Part shown: positions 53,937-62,241 of the stretch, one piece after another
How the letters are laid out: each line of letters opens with the position of its first letter
Position numbering within the stretch: position 1 is the stretch's first letter
Source: Collinsella aerofaciens
GTDB lineage: Bacteria > Actinomycetota > Coriobacteriia > Coriobacteriales > Coriobacteriaceae
Reading direction: 5' to 3'
Length of the DNA: 64,000 nt
NCBI RefSeq assembly: GCF_020181355.1
Contig: NZ_CP084004.1
Location: forward strand, 558,001-622,000
Notes under the pieces: generated by a model
Database searches by the model: none
What the model saw: the letters and a program-made list of their open reading frames with translations, nothing else
What the model was told of the DNA's origin: nothing
Position numbers and translations under genes: made by a program

Positions 53937-54806
53937 TTATTGAGCAATAGCGTAAAGGTCAAACCCGCCCTGCGGAGTGCTATCGACCGTATCGGGCGCC
54001 TGCGAGTTAAAGCTCACGGGAACCATGCGCTTTGAGGCGCGGAAGCGCGTGCCGTCGGTGGCGACGGGCGGTTCGTCGACGGTGAGCTCGTAGTCGCCGG
54101 GCTTGAGCTCGATGCCGTCACCAGCGGAATTGACGTATTGATACTCGTCAATCGTCTGCCCTTTGAGCGTACGCCCCACGATGTGGATGAGCATTTGGCT
54201 GTCGCCACGCGCGGTGTCCCACATCGCGCCGTCCTTGACCTCGACCGACACATGTACCGAGCGCGTGCGGCTGAGCGATTGCTCGACAGACATCTCGACC
54301 TTGGCGGCGTCTTGACGCTGCTGCTCGACATGGCTCCAAACGCTACCGATTGCCGAGCAGGCGATAACGCCGGCCATGAAGGCGATGAGGATGGGGCCGA
54401 GCGGAGAACGGCGGCCCGCGTCTTCCTCACGAGCCAAGTCGGGGCGATGTGTGGGCGCAGGCGCCTGGGCGCCTTGCGCGGGCACGTCGAGAATGCTGAA
54501 GGATGCCGTGCTGTCGGGGTCGATGGTGTGACGCGGCTGCGGGATCTTTGCCGGCGAGATGGACATGTCCGCCGGCTCACCGAGTGTGGCCGTGGCATCG
54601 GCCTTAGCCTCATCGGCCTCGGCTTGGGCCCAAGCCTGCTCAAAGGTCAGGGGCTCGGCGGCATCGGAGGCGGCATCAGGCTCGACAGCGGCATCGTTGC
54701 CGGTCTCGTCCTCGTCGCTCGACACGTCACGCGACGCGGGCTCGTCCCACTCCTCGTCCGGAGCCTCGCCCTCGCTATACCACCATTCAAAGTTATCGAT
54801 ATCCAT
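53937..54806 (-). CDS. Membrane protein of unknown function, acidic N-terminus and one membrane helix
   Basis: A 289-residue protein that I do not recognise. Residues 1-135 are acidic and Pro/Ala-rich, probably disordered, with several Trp near the start (FEWWYSEGE). One membrane helix is at about residues 140-162 (ILIAFMAGVIACSAIGSVW). The outer part (about 165-289) seems to be a beta-rich domain with VHVSVEVKDG and LKPGDYELTVDEPPV. AAGGGGC lies upstream of the ATG. The orientation suggests a cytoplasmic tail and an external sensor or structural domain, by inference only. Confidence 0.7.
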   Translation of the reverse strand: MDIDNFEWWYSEGEAPDEEWDEPASRDVSSDEDETGNDAAVEPDAASDAAEPLTFEQAWAQAEADEAKADATATLGEPADMSISPAKIPQPRHTIDPDSTASFSILDVPAQGAQAPAPTHRPDLAREEDAGRRSPLGPILIAFMAGVIACSAIGSVWSHVEQQRQDAAKVEMSVEQSLSRTRSVHVSVEVKDGAMWDTARGDSQMLIHIVGRTLKGQTIDEYQYVNSAGDGIELKPGDYELTVDEPPVATDGTRFRASKRMVPVSFNSQAPDTVDSTPQGGFDLYAIAQ

Positions 54807-54880
54807 ACGGGGCGCCCCTTAGGCCTCGCAAATAAACACTTGTTAGCCTTATACCCGCAGATGGCGCTGGAGCTCGCACG

Positions 54881-54914
54881 GAATGCGATAAAGGGACTGC
54901 TCCTTTGTCGCATC
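54881..54914. repeat. Short palindromic repeat, family 4, copy 2
   Basis: Core ATAAAGGGAC / GCTCCTTTGT type with outer arms GAATGCG / CGCATC. Near-palindromic with a few mismatches. It lies 65 bases downstream of the MerR-family gene. Confidence 0.6.
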
Positions 54915-54982
54915 GAAGTTGCGGTGGAATAGTTCCTGTTTGCACGCCCACTCGAGCTATTTAGGGACTATTTCACCGCAAG

Positions 54983-55852
54983 TTATTTGAGGGCGACGGG
55001 GATTTGGATACAGCAGAAGTCCTCTTGGTGAGACTCGTCGTAGCTCGTGGTGTCCAGGTAGCAAAAATCGAAAGCATTGCCGATGGGCTGGAGCGCGTGC
55101 CTGTCCATGCAGGCCACGATGGCGCGGATACCCTCGGGCTCGTACGGCATGCCCCAGCGACTCATGCACAGGTACGTGCCCTCGGGCAGCACCTCGACGC
55201 CAATCTCCGCCAGCTCGGCAGGATCGCTCGGCAGTATTTCCTCGGCACCACGCGGCAACACGGCAAAGGAACCGGCACCGGCGATGGGGTCGTCGGAATG
55301 CAGCGCCTCGCAACGCAGCATGGCGCCCCAACCGCGCATGGGGCGTGTGCCCGTGAGCGCACGCATGCGCAGAATCGCCCGCATGAGCGTGGGGTGCAGC
55401 ATCGAGCGGCCACGCTCGATATCGCTCGGGAACTCCTCAAAGACCACGTAGCGGCGCTCGAATTGCTTGAGCTCCGGTTTGCCCTCGCGCTCGCGCCAAT
55501 AGACCGCCTCGTCGTAAAAACTCAGCCGCTCCTGCACGCTCGCGCGCTCGGCTTTGAGCCCGGCAATCTGCTCGTCGAGCGCCTGCACCCGCGAGCGCAG
55601 GTGATCGGTCATCTCTCCAATGTCGAACGTCGAGGTCAGGCGATCGATCTCATCGAGTTCCAGTCCCAAGTCGCGCAGCATGCAGATCAGACGCATGAGC
55701 GGGATCTGCGTGGGCGAATAGAAACGGTAGCCTTTTTCGTTAACCACGGCGGGTTTAAACAGACCGATCTTGTCGTAGTAGATGAGCGTTTGGCGCGAAA
55801 CGTTAAACAAGCTCGCCATCTCGCTAATCGCATACATACCCGTCTGCATAGG
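54983..55852 (-). CDS. MerR family transcriptional regulator with GyrI-like effector domain
   Basis: A 289-residue regulator. Residues 5-75 are the MerR winged helix (YAISEMASLFNVSRQTLIYYDKIGLFKP, GYRFYSPTQI), then a dimerisation coiled coil (about 85-120). A C-terminal domain (about 145-289) resembles GyrI-like small-molecule-binding domains, with PEGTYLCMSRWGMPYE. The ATG at 55852 has GGGAGGACC upstream. It lies downstream of ubiX behind a terminator-like hairpin. It may respond to an aromatic substrate of that locus; this is an inference from position. Confidence 0.88.
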   Translation of the reverse strand, partial: PMQTGMYAISEMASLFNVSRQTLIYYDKIGLFKPAVVNEKGYRFYSPTQIPLMRLICMLRDLGLELDEIDRLTSTFDIGEMTDHLRSRVQALDEQIAGLKAERASVQERLSFYDEAVYWREREGKPELKQFERRYVVFEEFPSDIERGRSMLHPTLMRAILRMRALTGTRPMRGWGAMLRCEALHSDDPIAGAGSFAVLPRGAEEILPSDPAELAEIGVEVLPEGTYLCMSRWGMPYEPEGIRAIVACMDRHALQPIGNAFDFCYLDTTSYDESHQEDFCCIQIPVALK

Positions 55853-55875
55853 TCCTCCCGACACACCCTTTGACA

Positions 55876-55908
55876 CGAAAAGCCCGCCGCCCACAGGGGC
55901 AGCGGGCT
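55876..55908 (-). terminator. Terminator between ubiX and the MerR gene
   Basis: On the minus strand a stem of GAGCCCGCTGCCCC with GGGCGGCGGGCTTTT gives a GC hairpin ending in T4. Located 33 bases after the ubiX stop. Confidence 0.65.
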
Positions 55909-55940
55909 CAAACACTACTCGTATCCTACCCTAAAGATGC

Positions 55941-56519
55941 CTATGACCAGCGCTTATAGTTGGCGCACGACACGCCGACGGCCTCGAGTGCCTTGGCGGC
56001 GATGTGATGCACCGCCTCATCGAGCGTGGCGGGGCCGTTGTAAAACGTGAGCATGGGCGGCATGAGCATGACACCCGGCACGCGCGCCAGGCGTGCCATG
56101 TTGTCGACATGGATCGCACTGAAGGGCGTCTCGCGCACCATAAGCACCAGGCGGCGCTGCTCTTTCATCTGCACATCGGCCGCACGCAGCAACAGGTTTT
56201 CGCTGTAGCCGCTCGCGATGCCGGCGAGCGTCTTCATGGAGCAGGGAGCCACGATCATGCCGTCGACCGGATAGGTGCCGCTTGCGATGGCAGCGCCAAT
56301 GTTCTTGTTGTCGTAGACCACATCGGCATAGCACGCAAACTCGTCGAGCGTCATGCCGAGCTCCTGCTCGATGGTGATCTCTCCCCCGCGCGTGACGACA
56401 AGCGCCGACTCAGCGCCGGCCTGGCGCAGGCATTTGAGGCATTCAAGGCCCAGTGCCGCACCGCTGGCGCCAGACACGCCAACGACAATGCGACGGGGAC
56501 GAACAGAAGACTCAGGCAT
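55941..56519 (-). CDS. ubiX: UbiX/LpdB-type flavin prenyltransferase
   Basis: A 192-residue flavoprotein that attaches a dimethylallyl group to FMN to make prenyl-FMN, the UbiD cofactor. The N-terminal VVGVSGASGAALGLE binds FMN phosphate. PCSMKTLAGIASGYSENLLLRAADV and LVLMVRETPFSAIHVDNMARLA are the family signatures with the catalytic Ser/Glu and Arg. The ATG at 56519 has GGAGTTG upstream. It is 33 bases after the UbiD-type decarboxylase gene, its expected partner. Confidence 0.95.
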   Translation of the reverse strand: MPESSVRPRRIVVGVSGASGAALGLECLKCLRQAGAESALVVTRGGEITIEQELGMTLDEFACYADVVYDNKNIGAAIASGTYPVDGMIVAPCSMKTLAGIASGYSENLLLRAADVQMKEQRRLVLMVRETPFSAIHVDNMARLARVPGVMLMPPMLTFYNGPATLDEAVHHIAAKALEAVGVSCANYKRWS

Positions 56520-56552
56520 GACAACTCCTTAACTACTTGGTAGGGCTACTTA

Positions 56553-58040
56553 CTAGAAGGCGAGCTCGGCGGCCCACTTGTCCTTGTCGATCTCCATGAA
56601 CTGCGAGCGGATGAAGTTCTTCTTGAGGTTAAACGGAACCGTGCAGTCGAAGATGGCCTTGCAGGCGATACCGTGCTCGCGGATCGAAGGATCGAACGCG
56701 GGGTCGTTGGACGGATCGAGCACGTGGCAGTGGCAACCGGGGATGGTGATGAGGTCCACGTCGGCCTGGAAGCGCGTGGTCATGGCCCACATCACGTCGC
56801 TCATATCGAAGATGTCGACATCCTCGTCGACAAGGATGACGTGCTTGAGCTCGGAGAACGCCGAGAAGGCGAGCATGGCGGCGTTGCGCTGACGGCCCTC
56901 GTCATTTTTGCTCGACTTCTTGAACTGCATGATGGCAACGAACTTGCCGCCACCGCAGGGAGCGGCGTGAACGTTGAGCAGGCGGCCCGGGATAGCGGTC
57001 TCGACCATCTTGTAGATGGAGGCCTCGGTGGGGATACCGGCCATGGACACGTGCTCGTGCGAAGGGCCGATGCAGCTCTCCATAATGGGGTTGACGCGCG
57101 TGGTGACGGCGGTGATCTTGATCACCGGGCAGACCTTGGCGCCACCGGTGTAGCCGGGGAACTCGGGCATGGCGTAGCCGTGGCCGTTGACATCCTCGTT
57201 GATGGTCTCGTCGTGCATGAGGTAGCCCTCGAGCACGTACTCGGCATTGGCAATGCACTTCTGCGGAACGGTGACGCAGTCGGCAAGCTCGACGGCGCGG
57301 CCGCGCAGGGCGCCGGCGATCTGCAGCTCGTTGAAGCCGAGCGGCGTGGTGGGAGCCTCGAAGCCGCAGCACATGTACACGGCGGGGTCCAGGCCGATGG
57401 AGATGGAGATGGGCATATCCTCGCCGCGCTGGCAGTACTCGTCAAAGAACGCACCCAGGTGACGGCTGCCCGGGGTGATCCACATGGCGAGCTTGTCCTT
57501 GTCGACGCAGGAGAAGCGGTGGATGGTTACGTCGGACTGGGTGCCATCGGGGCTCGTGCCATAGGCGAGGCCCATGGTGATGTAGGGGCCGCCGTCAACG
57601 GGCGTGTTGGTGGGAGCGGGAACGATCTTGCGCAGGTCAAAGCCCTCGTCGGTCGCCTTGTACACGACCTCCTGGCAGTCGACGTGCTTGCCCTCGGCGA
57701 TCTGCTCGGGGGCGATCAGGTTCTCGAAGCGCTTGCCGATCTCGAGGCCCAGGTGCTCCTCGTCCAGGTCGAGCAGGGCGGCAACGCGCTTGCGGCTGGC
57801 AAGCATACCGATGCAGACCTTGGCGTCGTCAAAGCCCTTGACGTTGTTGAAGACCATCGCCGGACCCTCTTTGGTCGGGCGCATGACGGTGCCGCCAGCA
57901 CCGACGTGACGGTAGACGCCCGAGACCTCGGCATCGGGATCGACCTGGGTGTCGGTCTCGAGCAGCTGGCCCGGCATCTCACGCAAAAAGTCGAGCGCGG
58001 AACGCAGGTCGTGGATCTGGGAAGCATCGGTAGTGGACAT
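56553..58040 (-). CDS. UbiD family decarboxylase, LpdC-like (hydroxyarylic acid decarboxylase)
   Basis: A 495-residue prenyl-FMN-dependent reversible decarboxylase. VTIHRFSCVDKDKLAMWI, ISIGLDPAVYMCCGFEAP, ANAEYVLEGYL (candidate active-site Glu), and MPEFPGYTGGAKVCPVIKITAVTTRVNPI follow the UbiD order. PSHEHVSMAGIPTEASIYK and LKHVILVDEDVDIFDMSDVMWAMTTRFQ resemble gallate/protocatechuate decarboxylases of the LpdC branch, as I recall that family. Normal length (about 490). The start at 58040 has AAAGGAG upstream. With ubiX and the LpdD-like protein it forms a probable LpdBCD-type system. The substrate is not proven. Confidence 0.9.
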   Translation of the reverse strand: MSTTDASQIHDLRSALDFLREMPGQLLETDTQVDPDAEVSGVYRHVGAGGTVMRPTKEGPAMVFNNVKGFDDAKVCIGMLASRKRVAALLDLDEEHLGLEIGKRFENLIAPEQIAEGKHVDCQEVVYKATDEGFDLRKIVPAPTNTPVDGGPYITMGLAYGTSPDGTQSDVTIHRFSCVDKDKLAMWITPGSRHLGAFFDEYCQRGEDMPISISIGLDPAVYMCCGFEAPTTPLGFNELQIAGALRGRAVELADCVTVPQKCIANAEYVLEGYLMHDETINEDVNGHGYAMPEFPGYTGGAKVCPVIKITAVTTRVNPIMESCIGPSHEHVSMAGIPTEASIYKMVETAIPGRLLNVHAAPCGGGKFVAIMQFKKSSKNDEGRQRNAAMLAFSAFSELKHVILVDEDVDIFDMSDVMWAMTTRFQADVDLITIPGCHCHVLDPSNDPAFDPSIREHGIACKAIFDCTVPFNLKKNFIRSQFMEIDKDKWAAELAF

Positions 58041-58182
58041 GGCGTACTCCTTTCGGGAGAGTGTCCGGCGACGGGGTGCCGCCGGACGGGGTAACGTAAT
58101 GGGGCCGCGGCGCTCACAAATGGAGCGCTCGACCACTCGAAGTTCAAGCGCTTGGCTGCTTACAGCCGGGGCGCTCGACCGC
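58041..58182. other. Spacer between transporter and decarboxylase genes
   Basis: 142 bases with hairpins such as TCCGGCG / CGCCGGA (58063-58085) and GAGCGC-type inverted repeats (58109-58172). They may tune read-through from transporter to ubiD or stabilise the mRNA. No T run is seen. Confidence 0.45.
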
Positions 58183-59640
58183 TTACATCAGGCCAAAGAG
58201 GTGGAACCAGGCGGCCTCGACCAGCACGACGACAAAGACGACCGCGGTGAGGGGGATGCCCATGCGCATAGCCTCTTTGGAGGTGTAGCCGCCGGCGTCC
58301 TTGCCTTCGCCGATAAGGATCGGCAGGTTATGGAACGGCAGGATGTAGTGGATGTTGATGGACGTGAAGACGATGAGCGCCACGGCGAGTGGGCTCACGC
58401 TGGAGCCGGCGGCAAAGCTGATAAATGCCGGCACGCACACGCCGAGCACGGCCATGACCGAGCCCATGAACATGTGGATGATCATGGAAAGCGCGGCGAC
58501 GAGCAGGGCGAACAGGAAGATGTTCTCAGGCACGGAGCTGGGGAGCACGACGTCGGCGATCCAGGCGTTCATGCCGGTGGCACCGCCCACGGAGCCCACG
58601 GCCATGGCGGCCGTCAGGAACATGAGGGACTTGATGTCGACAGCGTTCCAGCTGGCGGGAGTGAGGACTTCGCCGATGATGGGCATGGCGAGAGCAACGC
58701 CAATGGCCAGGGTGACCCAGCCGATATAGTCGCCCGAGACGGTGAGCCACAGCGCGATGGCGATGACAAGCCACACGATGGTGCGGATCTCCTTGACGGA
58801 GAGCTTGCCGAGCGCGGCCTGCTTGGCCACGATCTGCTCGCGATCGTAGACGAGCTCCTTGCTGGGCTTAAAGAGGAAAAGGCCCAGGAACAGGGTGCAC
58901 AGCAGCGCAACCAGCATAGGCACGCTCATGTACAGGAACCAGTCGACGAAGGACGGGCTCATGCCGCCGGCCTCGGCACTGTACTGCGCAACGAGCGGGT
59001 TAAGCGTGGAGTCGCCCGTCAGGAAGAACATGGAACCCGGGGCGGCAGCGGCAAACACGAGGAAGCCGAGCTTGCCCTTGTCGTCGTCACCGTAGCCGGC
59101 GGACTCGGCGATGACCGAGACGACGGCGAGGATGAGGAAGGCGCGGGGGAACGGATGCGGGATCAGCAGCGACAGCACAAAGGTGAGCGCGAAGATCGAG
59201 ATGATGAGCGACTTGGCATCGCGCACGAACTTGAGCATGAACGCGTAGGCGATGCGCTCGCCCAGGCCCGACTCCTTGACCGCGCTGGCGATGAGGTAGG
59301 CGCCGATGACGAGCCACATGGTGGCCTTGGTCCACGAGCTAAACGTGGAGGCGACCGTCGCCGAGATGCTCGCGGCGCCCGTGTCGTCCACGCACACCTT
59401 GAACAGGACGAGCAGTGCGCAGTAGAGCAGGCCCACAAAGCCCGGCTGTGCCACGCCGCATGCCCAGAACACCACCGTGGCGAGCGTCAGTGCCAGACAG
59501 GTCTGACCGCCGACCGTGAGCTCGACCGTCGAGCTCAGCTCCGCCAAAGGAAGAAACTTCACCAGCAAAAAGACAACGATACCCAGCACAAAGCCAATTT
59601 CGCGCTTGGTGATCTTAAACGCCTTCTTTTCCGCTTCCAT
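58183..59640 (-). CDS. SLC13/DASS (CitT-type) anion:sodium symporter or antiporter
   Basis: A 485-residue membrane protein with about 12 hydrophobic helices. SSWTKATMWLVIGAYLIASAV, TGDSTLNPLVAQ and SLMFLTAAMAVGSVGGATGMNAWIA follow the divalent-anion symporter family. The second repeat ends near INIHYILPFHNLPILIG. The family moves di- and tricarboxylates. Its place 142 bases upstream of the LpdC-like gene suggests import of an aromatic acid, or exchange of acid substrate and product (inference). A terminator precedes the gene. Confidence 0.88.
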   Translation of the reverse strand: MEAEKKAFKITKREIGFVLGIVVFLLVKFLPLAELSSTVELTVGGQTCLALTLATVVFWACGVAQPGFVGLLYCALLVLFKVCVDDTGAASISATVASTFSSWTKATMWLVIGAYLIASAVKESGLGERIAYAFMLKFVRDAKSLIISIFALTFVLSLLIPHPFPRAFLILAVVSVIAESAGYGDDDKGKLGFLVFAAAAPGSMFFLTGDSTLNPLVAQYSAEAGGMSPSFVDWFLYMSVPMLVALLCTLFLGLFLFKPSKELVYDREQIVAKQAALGKLSVKEIRTIVWLVIAIALWLTVSGDYIGWVTLAIGVALAMPIIGEVLTPASWNAVDIKSLMFLTAAMAVGSVGGATGMNAWIADVVLPSSVPENIFLFALLVAALSMIIHMFMGSVMAVLGVCVPAFISFAAGSSVSPLAVALIVFTSINIHYILPFHNLPILIGEGKDAGGYTSKEAMRMGIPLTAVVFVVVLVEAAWFHLFGLM

Positions 59641-59693
59641 CTCCCCACCTTTCTTGTTGGGGGCGCTCCGAATTCGCAGCCATGTTGCCGCTT

Positions 59694-59722
59694 AAAAAGG
59701 GGCGCCCGTTATCGGACACCCC
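59694..59722 (-). terminator. Terminator between the LpdD-Idi gene and the transporter
   Basis: On the minus strand a 10-bp stem, GGGGTGTCCG / CGGGCGCCCC with an ATAA loop, is followed by T5. It separates the fused gene from the transporter-ubiD-ubiX transcript, or acts as an attenuator for it. Confidence 0.8.
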
Positions 59723-59791
59723 TTACGTTGCGCTGTGTTGCGGCAATACAGTCAAGCGGATTTTTTGGATGAGAAGCGATTCCCTAGACAA

Positions 59792-59856
59792 AAACCGTCA
59801 CAACATTCGACGCTTTTCCTCGTTTTCGAGATTTTCGCCGAATGTTGTGACGGTTT
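59792..59856. repeat. Long perfect hairpin downstream of the LpdD-Idi gene
   Basis: 18-bp perfect arms, AAACCGTCACAACATTCG and its complement, enclose a 29-nt loop that itself has CTCG / CGAG. Not followed by a T run; non-coding. A family-4 palindrome lies between it and the stop codon. Confidence 0.75.
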
Positions 59857-59858
59857 GG

Positions 59859-59887
59859 ATGTGGCAAAGGGACTGTCTTTTTTACAT
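59859..59887. repeat. Short palindromic repeat, family 4, copy 3
   Basis: ATGTGGCAAAGGGAC with the imperfect complement GTCTTTTTTACAT. It overlaps the last codons and stop of the LpdD-Idi gene. Confidence 0.6.
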
Positions 59888-60829
59888 AGCGAGGGCCGTG
59901 CGGATGAATGGGTCGCCGAGGGCCTCGCGGAGCCAGGGGGCCAGCTGCTCGAGGTGACCCTGCAGGTAGCCTTTGAGCTCGGACGGAGCCACGCGACGCA
60001 CTTCCGAGATCTCCTCTTGGTTGATATGCAGCTCGCCCGGCTCAACATGGGCAAGGTAGACCTCGCACCATTCGCACTCGCAGCGACCGTCGCCGTGGTC
60101 CTCGCGGTACACCACGTGTCCGAGGTGCTTGAGCTGATCGGGCTCGCGCGTAATGCCGAGCTCTTCGTTGATGCGGCGCGCCGTGGCGGCCGCGACGTCT
60201 TCCCCGGGGAGCGGATGGCCGGCGCAGCTATCGGCCAGCACCCCGCCCCACAGGCGCTTGAGCGGACTGCGGCGACAGAGCAGCAGGCGCGCGTCTTCGC
60301 CCCGGCCCTCGACCAAAAGCGTCAGAAATGCCTGATGCAGGATGCCCTCACCAGCATGGGCCTCGATGCGGTCGACGGGGCCAAGCGCCTCGCCGGTCGC
60401 AGCATCGACCGCCACGACCTCGGCGCCCGCACCGCCCTCATCCCAGCCGGCGCGCAGAATGCGGGCTGCGGCTTCCTCGAGCGCGGCGATGAGCTCCTTG
60501 GTGGTGTCGAGCACGCGCTGCAGGTCGTCACCGCTCGCTTGTTCAACATGAAAACCCGTGCTTGCAACTACCGGCACGCCAAAGCGCGTGGCCAGCGCCG
60601 CCGCGATATCGTGCGCCGGGATCTCGTCTCGATGGCACGGAACGGCCAGGATGCTCACCGTTGCCGTACGGCCGGGCTCGGGGCGCGGAATGGCCTGCGC
60701 CGTGGCGCCCAGGTGCGCAAACTCCGGCGAGCAGGCGTACACCGCCATGCCTCGCGGCGTCACCGTCAGCTGGGCCTCGAGCGCAAACTTGCCCTCGCCC
60801 ACTGCAACCTTTGTCGTGTGCATACCCAT
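59882..60829 (-). CDS. Fusion of LpdD-like prenyl-FMN chaperone domain and Idi-like Nudix domain
   Basis: A 315-residue protein. Residues 1-125 resemble LpdD (HLGATAQAIP, LAVPCHRDEIPAHDIAAAL, STGFHVEQASGDDLQRVLD), the small partner of LpdC decarboxylases. Residues 140-300 match type-1 isopentenyl-diphosphate isomerase: the His pair HAGEGILH, then CRRSPLKRLWGGVLADSCAGHP, the Nudix helix GEDVAAATARRINEELGI, and metal-site Glu in CECEWCEVYLAH. The usual catalytic Cys directly before G/S-H-P is Ala here, with a Cys one place earlier. The ATG at 60829 has CAGGAGATC upstream. DMAPP is a precursor of the prenyl donor of UbiX, so the fusion fits the neighbouring decarboxylase locus. Confidence 0.75.
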   Translation of the reverse strand: MGMHTTKVAVGEGKFALEAQLTVTPRGMAVYACSPEFAHLGATAQAIPRPEPGRTATVSILAVPCHRDEIPAHDIAAALATRFGVPVVASTGFHVEQASGDDLQRVLDTTKELIAALEEAAARILRAGWDEGGAGAEVVAVDAATGEALGPVDRIEAHAGEGILHQAFLTLLVEGRGEDARLLLCRRSPLKRLWGGVLADSCAGHPLPGEDVAAATARRINEELGITREPDQLKHLGHVVYREDHGDGRCECEWCEVYLAHVEPGELHINQEEISEVRRVAPSELKGYLQGHLEQLAPWLREALGDPFIRTALAM

Positions 60830-60900
60830 GGGATCTCCTGCCGCCCGCGATGTACCTGAGACCATCTTCGCCTGTATTGCGACTATACAGGCAAGCCCTC

Positions 60901-60934
60901 CATGTGACAAAGGGACTGTCTCTTTGTCACATTC
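60901..60934. repeat. Short palindromic repeat, family 4, copy 4
   Basis: CATGTGACAAAGGGAC and complement GTCTCTTTGTCACATTC, nearly perfect, in the divergent region between the LpdD-Idi gene and the MFS gene. Here it could also serve as an operator. Confidence 0.65.
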
Positions 60935-60990
60935 TGTTAGAATTGCAGGGATTGAATCCCGCTTATTCATGCGACATTGGAGTGACAACC

Positions 60991-62241
60991 TTGACCGCCG
61001 CAACCACGCCTAAAAGTAAGCCAACCGCCGCCGCGCTCTCCCCCGCGCGCACCAAGCTCTGCCTGGCGCTGCTCGTGCTGTTGGGATTCTCGCTCGGCTG
61101 CTCGGAGTTCGTGGTTATCGGCATCGAGAGCGACCTGGCGACAGAACTCGGCATCTCGCTTGCCACCGCGGGCCAGCTCATCAGCGTGTTCGCGCTGGTC
61201 TACGCCATCGCAACGCCGGCGCTTGCGCTCAGCACGGGACGCTTCCGCCGCTATCAGTTGCTCGTGTGCTACAGCATCGTCTTTGTACTGGGCAATCTTG
61301 TTATGGCGCTGGCGCCCAACTTTCAAGTGCTGTTTGCCTCGCGCATCATCTTGGGCTCCGTCTCGGGCGCACTGCTCGCCGTGGGCGTGACGTATATCCC
61401 CGAGCTGCTGTCCCCACAGCAGACCTCGCTCGCCATCTCGGTGGTGTACGGCGCGTTTTCCGTGGCGATGGTCTTTGTGACCTCGATCGGCAAGTTTGTG
61501 GCCGATACGCTCGACTGGCACGTTGCCATGTACGGCACGCTCGCCTTTGCCGTTCTGATCTGCGCCGCGCTCGTGGCGTTTATGCCGCGCGCCGGGCAGA
61601 CCGACGAGCCTGCCACCTTCCGCGAGCAGGCGGGGCTTCTGCGCGAGCCGAGCATCATCACCGGCATGCTCATCTTTTTGTTTGGCGTGGGGTCGGTCTA
61701 CGTGTTTTACGGCTACGTGACGCCCTATCTGGAGCAGGTGCTGGGCATGGGCACCGTTCAGGCGAGCACCACACTTATGGCCTACGGCGTGTTCTGCCTG
61801 ATCTCGAACATCCTGGGCGGATGGATCGATGCGCGTTTTGGCATGAAGGCGCTGCTCGTGACGTTTGTGCTCCAGGCCGCGGCTCTGTTTGGGCTGTTTG
61901 CCGTAGGCGCCGCCATGCCCCTTGCGCTCGTTTTTGTCTTCAGCCTAGCGATGCTCATGTACCTGTTCTCGGTCTCGTGCATCACGCACTTTATGGACGT
62001 GGCCCGCAGCCGCCATCCCAAATCGATGGTGCTCGCGAGTTCGGTGGAACCCATGGCGTTTAATGTCGGCATTTCGTTTGGCACCGCGGTGGGCGGCGCC
62101 GTGGTAAGCGGCATTGGCATTTCCTACGTTGGCGCGGTTGGCGCCGCGTTCTCGCTCGTGGCCTGGGTACTCACGCTGGTGACGATCAAGCTGGCGCGCT
62201 GGGAGCGCCACCACGCAGCACAATCTTCGATGCAGGCATAG
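60991..62241 (+). CDS. MFS transporter (AraJ/YdhP-like drug or sugar efflux family)
   Basis: A 416-residue protein with about 12 membrane helices. FVVIGIESDLATELGISLATAGQLISVFALVYAI is the characteristic first loop of the DHA1 efflux group. RIILGSVSGALLAVGVTYIPELLSPQQTSLA is the motif-bearing middle. The TTG start at 60991 is chosen because GGAG lies 8 bases upstream; a longer frame to 60562 runs antisense to the LpdD-Idi gene and is not credible. Divergent from the LpdD-Idi gene. Substrate unknown. Confidence 0.88.
   Translation: MTAATTPKSKPTAAALSPARTKLCLALLVLLGFSLGCSEFVVIGIESDLATELGISLATAGQLISVFALVYAIATPALALSTGRFRRYQLLVCYSIVFVLGNLVMALAPNFQVLFASRIILGSVSGALLAVGVTYIPELLSPQQTSLAISVVYGAFSVAMVFVTSIGKFVADTLDWHVAMYGTLAFAVLICAALVAFMPRAGQTDEPATFREQAGLLREPSIITGMLIFLFGVGSVYVFYGYVTPYLEQVLGMGTVQASTTLMAYGVFCLISNILGGWIDARFGMKALLVTFVLQAAALFGLFAVGAAMPLALVFVFSLAMLMYLFSVSCITHFMDVARSRHPKSMVLASSVEPMAFNVGISFGTAVGGAVVSGIGISYVGAVGAAFSLVAWVLTLVTIKLARWERHHAAQSSMQA

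Noticed and set aside
60562-60990. Long N-terminal extension of the MFS protein
   Set aside because: It is antisense to the start of the LpdD-Idi gene and Pro/Arg-rich without membrane features; the TTG at 60991 has a ribosome site.
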